DNA of 10,807 nt from Deltaproteobacteria bacterium (GTDB taxonomy: Bacteria > Bdellovibrionota > JACOXK01 > 2-02-FULL-40-11): contig JACPST010000015.1 in assembly GCA_016193165.1 (NCBI GenBank), positions 1-10,807 on the forward strand. Reading direction: 5' to 3'. How positions within the stretch are numbered: the stretch's first letter is position 1; each line of letters opens with the position of its first letter. The notes beneath the pieces were generated by a model, which was given only the letters and a program-made list of their open reading frames with translations, had not been told where the DNA came from and searched no databases. Position numbers and translations under genes: made by a program. Shown here piece after piece: positions 1 through 6,345 of this stretch.

Positions 1-701
1 CTACGGCCCATGCACATCAGCGCATGTTTCAATGGTCTGCGGTGGGACTTGTGCTCTTTGGTTTTACGATCACGTTTGCTGCCATCGATTGGATGATGAC
101 ACTCAAAGCCCAATGGTTTAGTACCATTTACGGTGTGTATTATTTTTCAGGCTCTAGTATGGCAGGGCTTGCCATGACCATACTTGTTCTTTTATTCCTT
201 CAAAAAAATGGATATCTTTTAAACATTATCAACGAAAATCATTTTCATGACCTAGGAAAATTACTTTTCGCTTTGAATATATTTTGGGCGTACATCGCTT
301 TTTCTCAGTATATGCTCATTTGGTATAGCAATATCCCAGAAGAAACTATTTTCTTCTCTGAGCGAGGTCATTCGGGATGGCATATCGTGTCCTTAGCCGT
401 AGCCATCGGTCACTTTGTCATTCCTTTCTTTCTTTTAATGTCTCGGCATGCCAAACGAAACATGAAGGTACTTTTTGCGGGCGCTCTTTGGCTTTTAGCT
501 ATGCACTATCTGGATTTATTCTGGCTTATTATGCCCAATTTTTCCAAAAATAGCGTGAACTTTGGCTGGATTGAAATCACAGCGATTGTTTGGATGTTGA
601 GTCTCTTTGCTTTAATTTTAATTTGGAATTTTAACCGGTACGCGCTTATCCCCCTCAAAGATCCCAGACTTAAAGAGTCGTTGGAGTTTCACCAACTATG
701 A
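1..701 (+). CDS. actF: Alternative complex III NrfD-like membrane subunit ActF, C-terminal part (5' end outside window)
   Basis: This is an integral inner-membrane subunit of alternative complex III, the quinol:electron-acceptor oxidoreductase that replaces the bc1 complex in many bacteria. The reading frame is open to the window edge (first full codon at base 3), so the ATG at 24 is an internal Met and the N-terminal part is missing. About 232 residues are visible, with around six hydrophobic segments. Family hallmarks, numbered from that Met, are the VDW-type motif AAIDWMMTL (about 19-27), WFSTIYG (31-37), the block FWAYIAFSQYMLIWYSN (87-103) followed by PEE, and HYLDLFWLIMP (161-171). These match ActF rather than the quinol-site NrfD subunit ActC, a family-level judgement. 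Its stop overlaps the next start (ATGA), so the cytochrome downstream is probably translationally coupled. The other act genes should lie immediately upstream, outside the window. Confidence 0.9.
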   Translation, partial: TAHAHQRMFQWSAVGLVLFGFTITFAAIDWMMTLKAQWFSTIYGVYYFSGSSMAGLAMTILVLLFLQKNGYLLNIINENHFHDLGKLLFALNIFWAYIAFSQYMLIWYSNIPEETIFFSERGHSGWHIVSLAVAIGHFVIPFFLLMSRHAKRNMKVLFAGALWLLAMHYLDLFWLIMPNFSKNSVNFGWIEITAIVWMLSLFALILIWNFNRYALIPLKDPRLKESLEFHQL

Positions 702-1237
702 AAAAAACATTTCTTTGGCTCCTCCCTCTCTTTTTGATAACCGTGGGGATAGTTTTTATCTTTTCACACCTTTATCAAAATACTCAAAAATTAAAATCTC
801 AGCCAGAGACTTCTCTTTATCCAGAAATAGATTTAAAAGTCATTCCCTCTATTTCAAAAGCTATAGAAACAATGGCCGTCCCCTCGTCTTTAAAAGAATT
901 GACTACCTCAGAAATGAATCAACGAGAAACGGCCATTAAGAAACTAGCCTTAAAATTCCCAAATGCCCATGCCCTTTATTTAAACCAATGTTTGTCATGT
1001 CATGGAAATATTGCGCAAGGTGGAAAAGCTCTCAAAAGTTTTCGCACGCGCATGAGTCCCCGTGAGAGTTCCTATGCCGTTCCCCCGCTTCGCTTAAACT
1101 CCATTTCCAAAAATATTGATGAATTTTTCAAGGTTGCATCCAAGGAAAACAAACCTCATCTCCCTCGAGCACTCTTGGCTGCTGAAAAAAAAGATATCTT
1201 AGAGCTTCGCATGTATTTAAAAGAACTTACCCAATGA
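698..1237 (+). CDS. Membrane-anchored monohaem c-type cytochrome of the alternative complex III operon
   Basis: This 179-residue protein has one N-terminal hydrophobic helix (about residues 4-24, after MKKT) that acts as a signal anchor. A linker of about 70 residues and a single c-type haem motif CLSCH (98-102) follow, so the haem domain should face the periplasm. Its start overlaps the actF stop by 4 bases, which places it in the same operon; the likely job is to accept electrons from the quinol-oxidising complex and pass them to a terminal oxidase or soluble carrier. The C-terminal helix (LLAAEKKDILELRMYLKEL) is the usual last helix of the cytochrome c fold. Where class I cytochromes carry the Met-Pro axial ligand before that helix, this protein has His154-Leu-Pro; Met119 and Met172 are other Met residues. 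It resembles the role of ActE, but its position after actF differs from the classical act order, so no symbol is assigned. Confidence 0.85.
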   Translation: MKKTFLWLLPLFLITVGIVFIFSHLYQNTQKLKSQPETSLYPEIDLKVIPSISKAIETMAVPSSLKELTTSEMNQRETAIKKLALKFPNAHALYLNQCLSCHGNIAQGGKALKSFRTRMSPRESSYAVPPLRLNSISKNIDEFFKVASKENKPHLPRALLAAEKKDILELRMYLKELTQ

Positions 1238-1260
1238 CAATAATCAAATTAAAGTTACGG

Positions 1261-2064
1261 TTAAAAACGAACAGATAGCTTTCCTGTAAACCGATCTGTA
1301 TCAAAGACTCGAGAATATTCTGCTCCGATTCCTAAAAAGAGCGTCGTAAATTGAACCCCCGCATAGAGATGAGAACTGGTTTCAGAACTGCTTGCCGACT
1401 GGCCTGTGGTCACTTCAGTATTAAAAAATGTTCCTGTCCCAGAGATCGATAGATCCCCATCCCCTTGGATAAATCCCGCGCCCGCATACGGTTCTAAAAT
1501 GAGAACTTTTTTACTCAAGGCTAAACTCCCCCCCCAAATGGTGTCATCAAATTTTACGGTCACATTCGCGCCGCTAATGGGCTGACTAAATTCAAACTTG
1601 ACATTGGAAAAATGAAGTCGTGTTCCAAAATTAAAAGGTAAAAATTTTAAAAATACATCTGTCATATTCCATCTTAAAGCTCCCCCATAGTAATTGCGTT
1701 TAATATTTCCAAATTCTAAAGGAGGCAAAAAGCTCACTTCAGGTGTAATTCCATACGGTAAATTAAGTAGAGCAAAAATACCTGAATGATAAATAGTGTC
1801 TATTTCCTTTGTTGAAACAGTCGAAGATCCAATCCCAGGAACTCGGGTTGCTCCAGCCACCATCCCTGCCTCAGCTCCAGCAAAACCTAAAAGTGCTTTT
1901 TTTGAACCTGTTAAGGGAGAAACAGTTGTGTGAAAAGCATTTGCAGAAAACTCTCCCACAATCGTATCTAAAGCAGACTTTGTAATATTGTTAAATACGG
2001 GCGCCCCTGCCCATGCGTGAGCGCACCCTAAAACAAAAATAAAAATAAAATAGAATCGTTTCAT
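1261..2064 (-). CDS. Exported beta-rich protein, probably an outer-membrane barrel (function unknown)
   Basis: This 267-residue protein has a signal peptide (MKRF, a run of hydrophobic residues, then AWA at 18-20 before GAPV). An alternative lipoprotein cleavage before Cys14 (VLGC) is possible, but Leu at -2 is atypical. The mature part is rich in Gly, Ser, Thr and aromatic residues with alternating hydrophobic strands. It ends in LSVRF, with the C-terminal Phe typical of outer-membrane beta-barrels recognised by BamA. Glycine-rich stretches such as GFAGAEAGMVAGA (60-72) and YAGAGFIQGDGDL (193-205) look like strand-turn-strand elements. A strong Shine-Dalgarno sequence (GGAGGG) lies 5 bases before the ATG. 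The gene converges on the cytochrome gene with 23 bases between the stops, and is read divergently from ogt. I do not recognise the family and assign no transport or adhesion role. Confidence 0.75.
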   Translation of the reverse strand: MKRFYFIFIFVLGCAHAWAGAPVFNNITKSALDTIVGEFSANAFHTTVSPLTGSKKALLGFAGAEAGMVAGATRVPGIGSSTVSTKEIDTIYHSGIFALLNLPYGITPEVSFLPPLEFGNIKRNYYGGALRWNMTDVFLKFLPFNFGTRLHFSNVKFEFSQPISGANVTVKFDDTIWGGSLALSKKVLILEPYAGAGFIQGDGDLSISGTGTFFNTEVTTGQSASSSETSSHLYAGVQFTTLFLGIGAEYSRVFDTDRFTGKLSVRF

Positions 2065-2077
2065 AATCCCTCCCTCG

Positions 2078-2105
2078 TTGTTTGATCAAACTGATTTTTT
2101 AGGAT
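2078..2105 (+). promoter_or_regulatory. Weak candidate promoter for ogt
   Basis: On the plus strand, TTGTTT (2078-2083) and TAGGAT (2100-2105) are separated by 16 bases. The elements match the consensus only partly, and the predicted start near 2112 would leave a leader of about 9 bases before the GTG at 2121. It overlaps the opposing promoter and the palindrome. Confidence 0.25.
2080..2091. promoter_or_regulatory. Perfect 12-base palindrome GTTTGATCAAAC, candidate operator
   Basis: The palindrome covers the predicted -10 box of the minus-strand promoter and lies in the 57-base gap between two divergent genes. A dimeric repressor bound here would block that promoter and perhaps the opposing one. 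No regulator gene is visible in the window, and a 12-base palindrome can occur by chance. Confidence 0.35.
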
Positions 2106-2113
2106 AAAGTCAA
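2085..2113 (-). promoter_or_regulatory. Candidate sigma-70-type promoter for the outer-membrane-protein gene
   Basis: Read on the minus strand, TTGACT (2113-2108, 5 of 6 matches to the -35 consensus) is followed after exactly 17 bases by TTTGAT (2090-2085, 4 of 6 to TATAAT). A start near 2078 would give a leader of about 14 bases that includes the strong Shine-Dalgarno sequence. It is a prediction from consensus only. Confidence 0.5.
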
Positions 2114-2120
2114 GGAACTT

Positions 2121-2630
2121 GTGAAGAAGCTTACGGTTATTTTTTCTAAAAAAGGGATACAGAAAATTATTTTTGGGTCTATCCATGTTCCGGAAAATAA
2201 GGGGTCTGTGTGTTCATGTTCGCTCCGCTTCGAAGTCGCTCCCATGAACACACAGACCCCTTTTATTCAAGATCATCGAAAGCTTCCATCCACAAAATAT
2301 ATCTCAAAAACTAAAGCTCAGTTTTCACATTACTTCTCTGGAAAACTTAAAAAGTTCACACTCCCCTTAGATCTTCAGGGCACAGAGTTTGATAAGAAAG
2401 TTTGGAAAACAGCGCAGAAAATTTCATACGGTAAAGTATGTACTTATAAAGAGATCGCTCAAAAAATTGGGCAGCCGTTAGCCAGTCGCGCTGTAGGAAA
2501 TGCGCTGGGGCGAAATCCCATCCCCATCCTTGTTCCCTGCCACCGGGTCATTGCTTCCGATGGAACCTTGGGTGGCTATTCTAGTGGCCTTAAAATTAAA
2601 AAGATGCTTCTTTCTTTAGAAAATCCTTAA
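2121..2630 (+). CDS. ogt: Methylated-DNA--protein-cysteine methyltransferase (O6-alkylguanine-DNA alkyltransferase)
   Basis: This suicide DNA-repair protein moves the alkyl group from O6-alkylguanine (and O4-alkylthymine) to its own active-site cysteine. The 169 residues include the catalytic motif PCHRV with Cys140, preceded by ILV and followed by IASDGTLGGYSSGLKIKK, the family C-terminal signature. ASRAVGNALGRNP (121-133) carries the helix-turn-helix recognition part with the nucleotide-flipping Arg (Arg123) and the Asn hinge. LDLQGTEFDKKVW (84-95) is the usual domain boundary. The start is GTG at 2121 with AAGGA about 4 bases upstream; an in-frame stop at 2100 prevents extension. The N-terminal domain is short, and residues 27-47 are encoded by a perfect 18-bp-arm inverted repeat that adds 20 codons without a stop. 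The catalytic domain is intact, so the protein is probably active. No ada regulator domain is present. Confidence 0.93.
   Translation: MKKLTVIFSKKGIQKIIFGSIHVPENKGSVCSCSLRFEVAPMNTQTPFIQDHRKLPSTKYISKTKAQFSHYFSGKLKKFTLPLDLQGTEFDKKVWKTAQKISYGKVCTYKEIAQKIGQPLASRAVGNALGRNPIPILVPCHRVIASDGTLGGYSSGLKIKKMLLSLENP
2201..2260. repeat. Palindromic repeat element (18-base perfect arms) inside ogt
   Basis: The left arm (2201-2218, beginning GGGGTCTGTG) is the exact reverse complement of the right arm (2243-2260, ending CAGACCCC). The pairing continues imperfectly outward through A/T-rich flanks (2194-2200 with 2261-2267). The 24-base loop holds two copies of TCGCTCC (2220-2226, 2236-2242) around the palindrome CTTCGAAG. 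Arms starting GGGGTC resemble the dispersed REP-type palindromes mobilised by RAYT transposases in many bacteria; that assignment is inference. The element is 60 bases, so it keeps the ogt frame open. Confidence 0.8.
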
Positions 2631-2632
2631 GT

Positions 2633-2779
2633 ATATTGATTTTATTGATATTTTTGTATTTTATTTGAAAAAATGGGGTCGGATTTCCGATCCCTTGGTA
2701 GGACACCAACACTTGTAAAAAAAATAGCCAAAATTGAGATAATGATGTAACGTATAACATATTGATTTTATTTATATTT
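2633..2779. repeat. 21-base direct repeat pair (20 of 21 identical) bracketing the ogt-downstream spacer
   Basis: The copies lie at 2633-2653 and 2759-2779. Both begin ATATTGATTTTATT and differ at one base (G versus T at the fifteenth base). The 105 bases between them hold the GGGGTC palindrome and a small hairpin. This looks like a duplication around an inserted element, but the repeats are very AT-rich, so chance similarity is a real alternative. The spacer holds no credible gene. Confidence 0.5.
2675..2709. repeat. Second GGGGTC palindrome plus adjacent small hairpin
   Basis: GGGGTCGGATTTCCGATCCC (2675-2694) pairs with itself over 9 bases with one G-T wobble. Immediately after it, TTGGT (2695-2699) and ACCAA (2705-2709) form a 5-bp hairpin around AGGAC. 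There is no following T-run, so it is not a standard terminator for ogt. The GGGGTC opening matches that of the palindrome inside ogt. Confidence 0.6.
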
Positions 2780-2822
2780 AATCTAATTTTAATATGGCAT
2801 TAAGCTTGCATTTTTAAAGGTC

Positions 2823-2840
2823 AAGAGGATGAAACGATGA
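2823..2840 (+). promoter_or_regulatory. Ribosome binding site and 3-codon mini-frame before the HEAT-like gene
   Basis: AAGAGG (2823-2828) lies 8 bases before the ATG at 2837 and decides that start. Between them, ATGAAACGATGA (2829-2840) reads Met-Lys-Arg-stop and overlaps the real start as ATGA. The same AAACGATGA junction recurs where the HEAT-like gene ends (Lys-Arg-stop) and the next gene starts, suggesting that it is a relic of a former upstream gene rather than a regulatory peptide. Confidence 0.5.
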
Positions 2841-4225
2841 AAAAAATGATCTTTTTACCCTTATTTTTTATCCTGATAGCGGGTTTACCCCTTTGGGCAC
2901 AGCAAACCGTTGATCCTGAAAAGTCGGAAAAGATGCATGATAGACTTGCCTCCAAATTTAAATCGGATGGTTCGTTTGTTCATCTTCTGACGGATGTCTG
3001 CGGAGAAGATAAAATGGATACTCGTCCCATTCTTTCGCAAGAGCTTTACAATGTTCTTTATCGCCAAGACGTCATTTCCCCCAACGAGGTGGATCGGATT
3101 GTCATTCTTAATCGGCCACACAAGCGTTTGGAAGAGGAGCAGGGCTTTGAAATCAAAGAAGGGCGGGTGATTCTTTATATCCCGCCATCCGCTACAGAAG
3201 AAGAATACCGTGATCTCATTTTAAATCGATATATTCGGACCGAGCGGGTTCTAGTTGAAGGAATTTTACGCGATCTCGAAAAGGTCCAGACAAAAGAAGC
3301 GCTTCCCCCGTCCACATCCTCAGATTCTTGTTCGGAGCTCACTGAGGTTGAAACTCTTTTAACTTCAGTCCACCTTGGGACAGAGGAACAGAGACTTGAA
3401 ACCATCGAAAAATTGCGCGGTTATGAAACAGATCCGCGTGTTCAAAAAAAACTTTCTTCGCTGGTTTTTGATACGTCACCACGGATTCGAGACAAGGCCA
3501 TCTCGATGCTTGCGGATGGATTTGAACGCAAACTCAAAGGGTATGAAAGGGTCTATTTTGACCTTATTCAGATGGCACAAGGAAAAACCCGGGGAAATAG
3601 AGAGCGAGCTATCGAGGCGTTAGGTTATTTTAGGGAGCGATCGGCAATCCCCGCCGGGGAGGATTCATTGGTTCGGAGTGGACTCTTTACTCTTTTGGAT
3701 CTCACCACCCAAAGCGATCCCATGCTTCGAAAATGGGGGGAAGCAGCGCTGATTAGATTGGATCGAAAACTTAAAACACATGCCTGGCAGGTTACGATCA
3801 GAAACGTCATGGATCAAAAAATGGGTCATGAGGATCCCTCTTTTCGGAAGGAAGCGATTGAGACGTTAGCGGTACTCAAAGGCCCAACCTTTTTTGACAC
3901 TTTTTTGAGGCATCTAAAAAATATATCCACACCCGATATGACGAAAAAAGAGATCATTTCAGCTCTTCCAAAAGTGGCAGAGGGAATTGAATTTCCTCTG
4001 CGAGTTTCAGTCCCACAAAATGTGATGGATGAACTCATCCTCTTTTTGGCAAACGACACTTTCAGGAAGGAAGCGGAGAACTCTCTCTTTCTATTTGCCG
4101 ACAATAAAGCGGTGTCAGACGATTCTAAACAAGCCATGTTGGAAAAATTGAAAGCGCTTCCCGACACAACACAAGAATCAGTTCGGTACATCATCATTAC
4201 ACTTGAAGGTGAACTCAAACGATGA
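2837..4225 (+). CDS. Exported HEAT-like helical-repeat protein (function unknown)
   Basis: This 462-residue protein has a clear signal peptide: MKK, a hydrophobic core to residue 18, and cleavage after LWA21 before QQT. The mature protein therefore acts in the periplasm or on the cell surface. Residues about 30-155 form a non-repetitive mixed domain with Cys55. A linker rich in Ser, Thr and Pro (157-165) includes Cys165. From about 170 to the end, amphipathic helix pairs recur with the HEAT/Armadillo pattern, for example RLETIEKLRGY-(DPRV), PRIRDKAISMLADGF, NRERAIEALGYFRE, MLRKWGEAALIRL and SFRKEAIETLAVLKG. Such solenoids usually serve as protein-binding scaffolds. The gene has a good ribosome binding site and overlaps the next gene by 4 bases, so the two are almost surely coupled. 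The start of its leader is nearly identical at DNA level to that of the next gene. No catalytic motif is visible. Confidence 0.8.
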   Translation: MKKMIFLPLFFILIAGLPLWAQQTVDPEKSEKMHDRLASKFKSDGSFVHLLTDVCGEDKMDTRPILSQELYNVLYRQDVISPNEVDRIVILNRPHKRLEEEQGFEIKEGRVILYIPPSATEEEYRDLILNRYIRTERVLVEGILRDLEKVQTKEALPPSTSSDSCSELTEVETLLTSVHLGTEEQRLETIEKLRGYETDPRVQKKLSSLVFDTSPRIRDKAISMLADGFERKLKGYERVYFDLIQMAQGKTRGNRERAIEALGYFRERSAIPAGEDSLVRSGLFTLLDLTTQSDPMLRKWGEAALIRLDRKLKTHAWQVTIRNVMDQKMGHEDPSFRKEAIETLAVLKGPTFFDTFLRHLKNISTPDMTKKEIISALPKVAEGIEFPLRVSVPQNVMDELILFLANDTFRKEAENSLFLFADNKAVSDDSKQAMLEKLKALPDTTQESVRYIIITLEGELKR

Positions 4226-5034
4226 AAAAAATCATTTTTTTGCCCTTATTTTTTATTTGCCTTTTGACTTTCCAAAGCTTGGCACAGGAAACTGAAGAAG
4301 CTCCTGCCTCACTTCCTGATCAAGAACTCTTGAGACTTACTTTAAAAGTTGATCCTAACTGTACAGGAACAGGGTGCGCGGAAGGACTGGAAGAGGCCGC
4401 GCGAACATTTGCCGTTATAAAAGCAATACGTGCTGAAGGAGGAGGATTGGCGCCCGATGGCTTATACTTAGAAAAACATCAGTGGGAAGTGGATCAAAAA
4501 GACAGACCAGGAAGAGAACGATTGCTTAGTACTCATTTAACAGACCCCATTAAAACAGACACTGGCACAGAGTATGTTATTACATACCCCTCTTCCAGCG
4601 GCATGGCTCTTACGATCAAATATCGACTGGGCGCATTTGATCCTGAAACTAAAACACAGGATTTGACAATAGAAGATATTAAAGGGTTGTTATCTTACAA
4701 AGAAGGTGGAATAGAAACAAAGAAGAATTTTTCTTTTCGCTGGCAATTAAAACAAAAAGAAGACGGTTCTTTTGAAATCTGGGATAAAGACGAAAATTTT
4801 AAACTTCAAAATATAGAACTTGGAATCGGCGCTCATATAGGATTTGGTGTCACTCAAGGAGCAACCTATCTTGAACGTCAAGGCCAAAAAGAATTTGAAA
4901 CAGAAGAAGGGAAAAAGTGGATGCCTGTCAACCAACGAGAAATTGTTTTAAAAGCATCTTCTTGCTCTGACTCTTCTCCTTCGACCCTTGAGAAATTAAT
5001 TGAATCCACTCGATCTATTTTTTCAAAAATATAG
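4222..5034 (+). CDS. Exported protein of unknown function, coupled to the HEAT-like gene
   Basis: This 270-residue protein has a signal peptide (MKKIIFLPLFFI, cleaved after SLA21 before QET). I do not recognise a family. Residues about 30-110 are charged and partly helical, with a close cysteine pair (Cys47 and Cys52 in CTGTGC) and a third Cys248 near the C-terminus. These could form disulfides in the periplasm. Residues about 115-245 look beta-rich, with alternating strands such as EYVITYPSS, MALTIKYRLGAF, NFSFRWQLKQ and GAHIGFGVTQGATYLE. A lipocalin-like or small barrel-like fold is possible but unproven. The last 20 residues are helical. Its start overlaps the HEAT-like stop, and it ends 6 bases before the transporter start, so the three genes form one transcript. 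The HEAT-like protein is its most likely partner. Confidence 0.75.
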   Translation: MKKIIFLPLFFICLLTFQSLAQETEEAPASLPDQELLRLTLKVDPNCTGTGCAEGLEEAARTFAVIKAIRAEGGGLAPDGLYLEKHQWEVDQKDRPGRERLLSTHLTDPIKTDTGTEYVITYPSSSGMALTIKYRLGAFDPETKTQDLTIEDIKGLLSYKEGGIETKKNFSFRWQLKQKEDGSFEIWDKDENFKLQNIELGIGAHIGFGVTQGATYLERQGQKEFETEEGKKWMPVNQREIVLKASSCSDSSPSTLEKLIESTRSIFSKI

Positions 5035-5040
5035 GGTAAA

Positions 5041-6276
5041 ATGCGTCTAAAACGAGAAACTTGGGCGCTGATTTGCATCTCTACTGCCGCAGCTTTTTTG
5101 CTTGGGGGCTATGAGTTTTTAAGAAGCTCAACCAATACACTTTTTCAAGCCGCCTACGGGACAGAAAATCTCCCTCTCATTACAGCACTCATGCCTCTTG
5201 GTTTGATTTTTATCCTCTATCTTTACGGCTGGCTTCTTTCTCGCCTTGGGGCTAGACGCACGCTTCTTTTCACAAGCCTTGCTTCAGGAGTGGTCATTGC
5301 CGCGTGTTATCTTGAAATTCGCGCAGGCTCAAAAATTGCCACAGGCGTTGCCTATATTTTTCGAGAAGCCTATATCGTTCTTCTCATTGAACAATATTGG
5401 TCATTTTTAAATAGCACCTTTGGACAAGACATCGCCCGAAAATTGAATGGCCCTGTTGCGGGAATTGCAAGTATTGGATCTATCAGCGGCGGACTCCTTC
5501 TCTCTTACCTTGCAGAACCTTTAGGAACAGCCGCGATGCTTCTTTTTGCCGCTGGAGCTGTGATTCCCGCTGCGCTTTTTTCAGAGCTTGCATATCGAAA
5601 ATGCGGTGAACCCAAACCCACACTTCAGGAAAAAGAAGGAAAGCAAGGACAGTTGGGAATTAAAGTCCTCTCGCATTCTCCCATACTGGTTTTACTTTTC
5701 ACACTGGTCATGGTCTCACAAATTGTTTCTACGGTCTTAAGTCTTTCTTTCCAAACCATCCTCCATGCTGAAATGACAAATCTCGATCAACAAACTGCTT
5801 TTTCAGGACAATTTTTTGCGCTTTTAAATGGAGCTTCTGCTTTTTTTCAATTTGTGGCCGCCCCTTTTCTCCTCACCACTGTTTCTCTCAAATGGATTCA
5901 TGCTGTTATTCCCCTCATTCATATCGCGGCAGCCACAGTTCTCTTAATACATCCCTCTCTTAAAACAGCTGGCATTGCTTATCTCATATTTAAAGCCATT
6001 GATTATTCAATTTTTAGAGCCGCCAAAGAAATTTTATATATTCCTCTCTCATTTGATGCTCGCTATCGATCCAAAGAATTGATCGATGTTTTTGGATATC
6101 GATTCAGCAAAGGGGGGGCATCCCTTATTTTAACGATTCTTCAAAAAATAGGAATTGTGATTATGCCTGTTTATTCATGGACAGCCCTTGGAGCCGCGTG
6201 TATATGGTTTACGCTTGTCATTCCCCTGGTGCGCCACCTTCCTCATGACAGTATTTCTAAGAGTCCAAAACATTAA
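5041..6276 (+). CDS. NTT-like (ATP/ADP translocase family) MFS membrane transporter
   Basis: This 411-residue inner-membrane protein has about 11-12 hydrophobic helices and the basic cytoplasmic loop SRLGARRTLLF (67-77) after the second or third helix. The region AIDYSIFRAAKEILYIPLSF-DARYRSKELIDVFGYRFSKGGAS (319-361) is the strongest signature of the NTT/Npt1-Npt2 nucleotide carrier family (Tlc of Rickettsia and Chlamydia), including the FRAAKE and KGGA motifs. It is shorter than parasite ADP/ATP carriers (about 500 residues), as free-living relatives often are. The substrate cannot be read from sequence; nucleotide exchange is not assured. The start follows the previous stop by 6 bases, with a modest AGGG ribosome binding site. 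The upstream gene encodes a HEAT-like solenoid; free-living NTT relatives are known to be fused to HEAT repeats, so the proximity may be meaningful. Here, however, the HEAT-like protein is exported. Confidence 0.85.
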   Translation: MRLKRETWALICISTAAAFLLGGYEFLRSSTNTLFQAAYGTENLPLITALMPLGLIFILYLYGWLLSRLGARRTLLFTSLASGVVIAACYLEIRAGSKIATGVAYIFREAYIVLLIEQYWSFLNSTFGQDIARKLNGPVAGIASIGSISGGLLLSYLAEPLGTAAMLLFAAGAVIPAALFSELAYRKCGEPKPTLQEKEGKQGQLGIKVLSHSPILVLLFTLVMVSQIVSTVLSLSFQTILHAEMTNLDQQTAFSGQFFALLNGASAFFQFVAAPFLLTTVSLKWIHAVIPLIHIAAATVLLIHPSLKTAGIAYLIFKAIDYSIFRAAKEILYIPLSFDARYRSKELIDVFGYRFSKGGASLILTILQKIGIVIMPVYSWTALGAACIWFTLVIPLVRHLPHDSISKSPKH

Positions 6277-6281
6277 AATTT

Positions 6282-6296
6282 CAATTACAATAATTG
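6282..6296. repeat. Small perfect inverted repeat after the transporter gene
   Basis: CAATTA and TAATTG flank CAA, six bases after the transporter stop. The stem is weak and has no T-run, so it is unlikely to terminate transcription; it may be a binding site for the following gene or chance in AT-rich DNA. The 69-base gap otherwise shows no clear promoter. Confidence 0.25.
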
Positions 6297-6345
6297 CATC
6301 TCATTTCGATCTCTGGTACTACACATCTCGATAAGAAAAATAAAC

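Noticed and set aside
2675..2694. Intrinsic terminator for ogt
   Set aside because: The 9-bp palindrome has a loop too small for a normal hairpin and is followed by TTGGTAGG rather than a T-run.
2829..2840. Regulatory leader peptide Met-Lys-Arg upstream of the HEAT-like gene
   Set aside because: The Shine-Dalgarno sequence abuts its ATG and is correctly spaced for the ATG at 2837 instead; a relic of a copied stop/start junction explains it better.
3826..4218. Minus-strand frame of 130 codons opposite the HEAT-like gene
   Set aside because: It lies wholly within a well-supported coding gene with a signal peptide and repeats, its composition is Ser/Phe-rich antisense-like, and it has no independent support.
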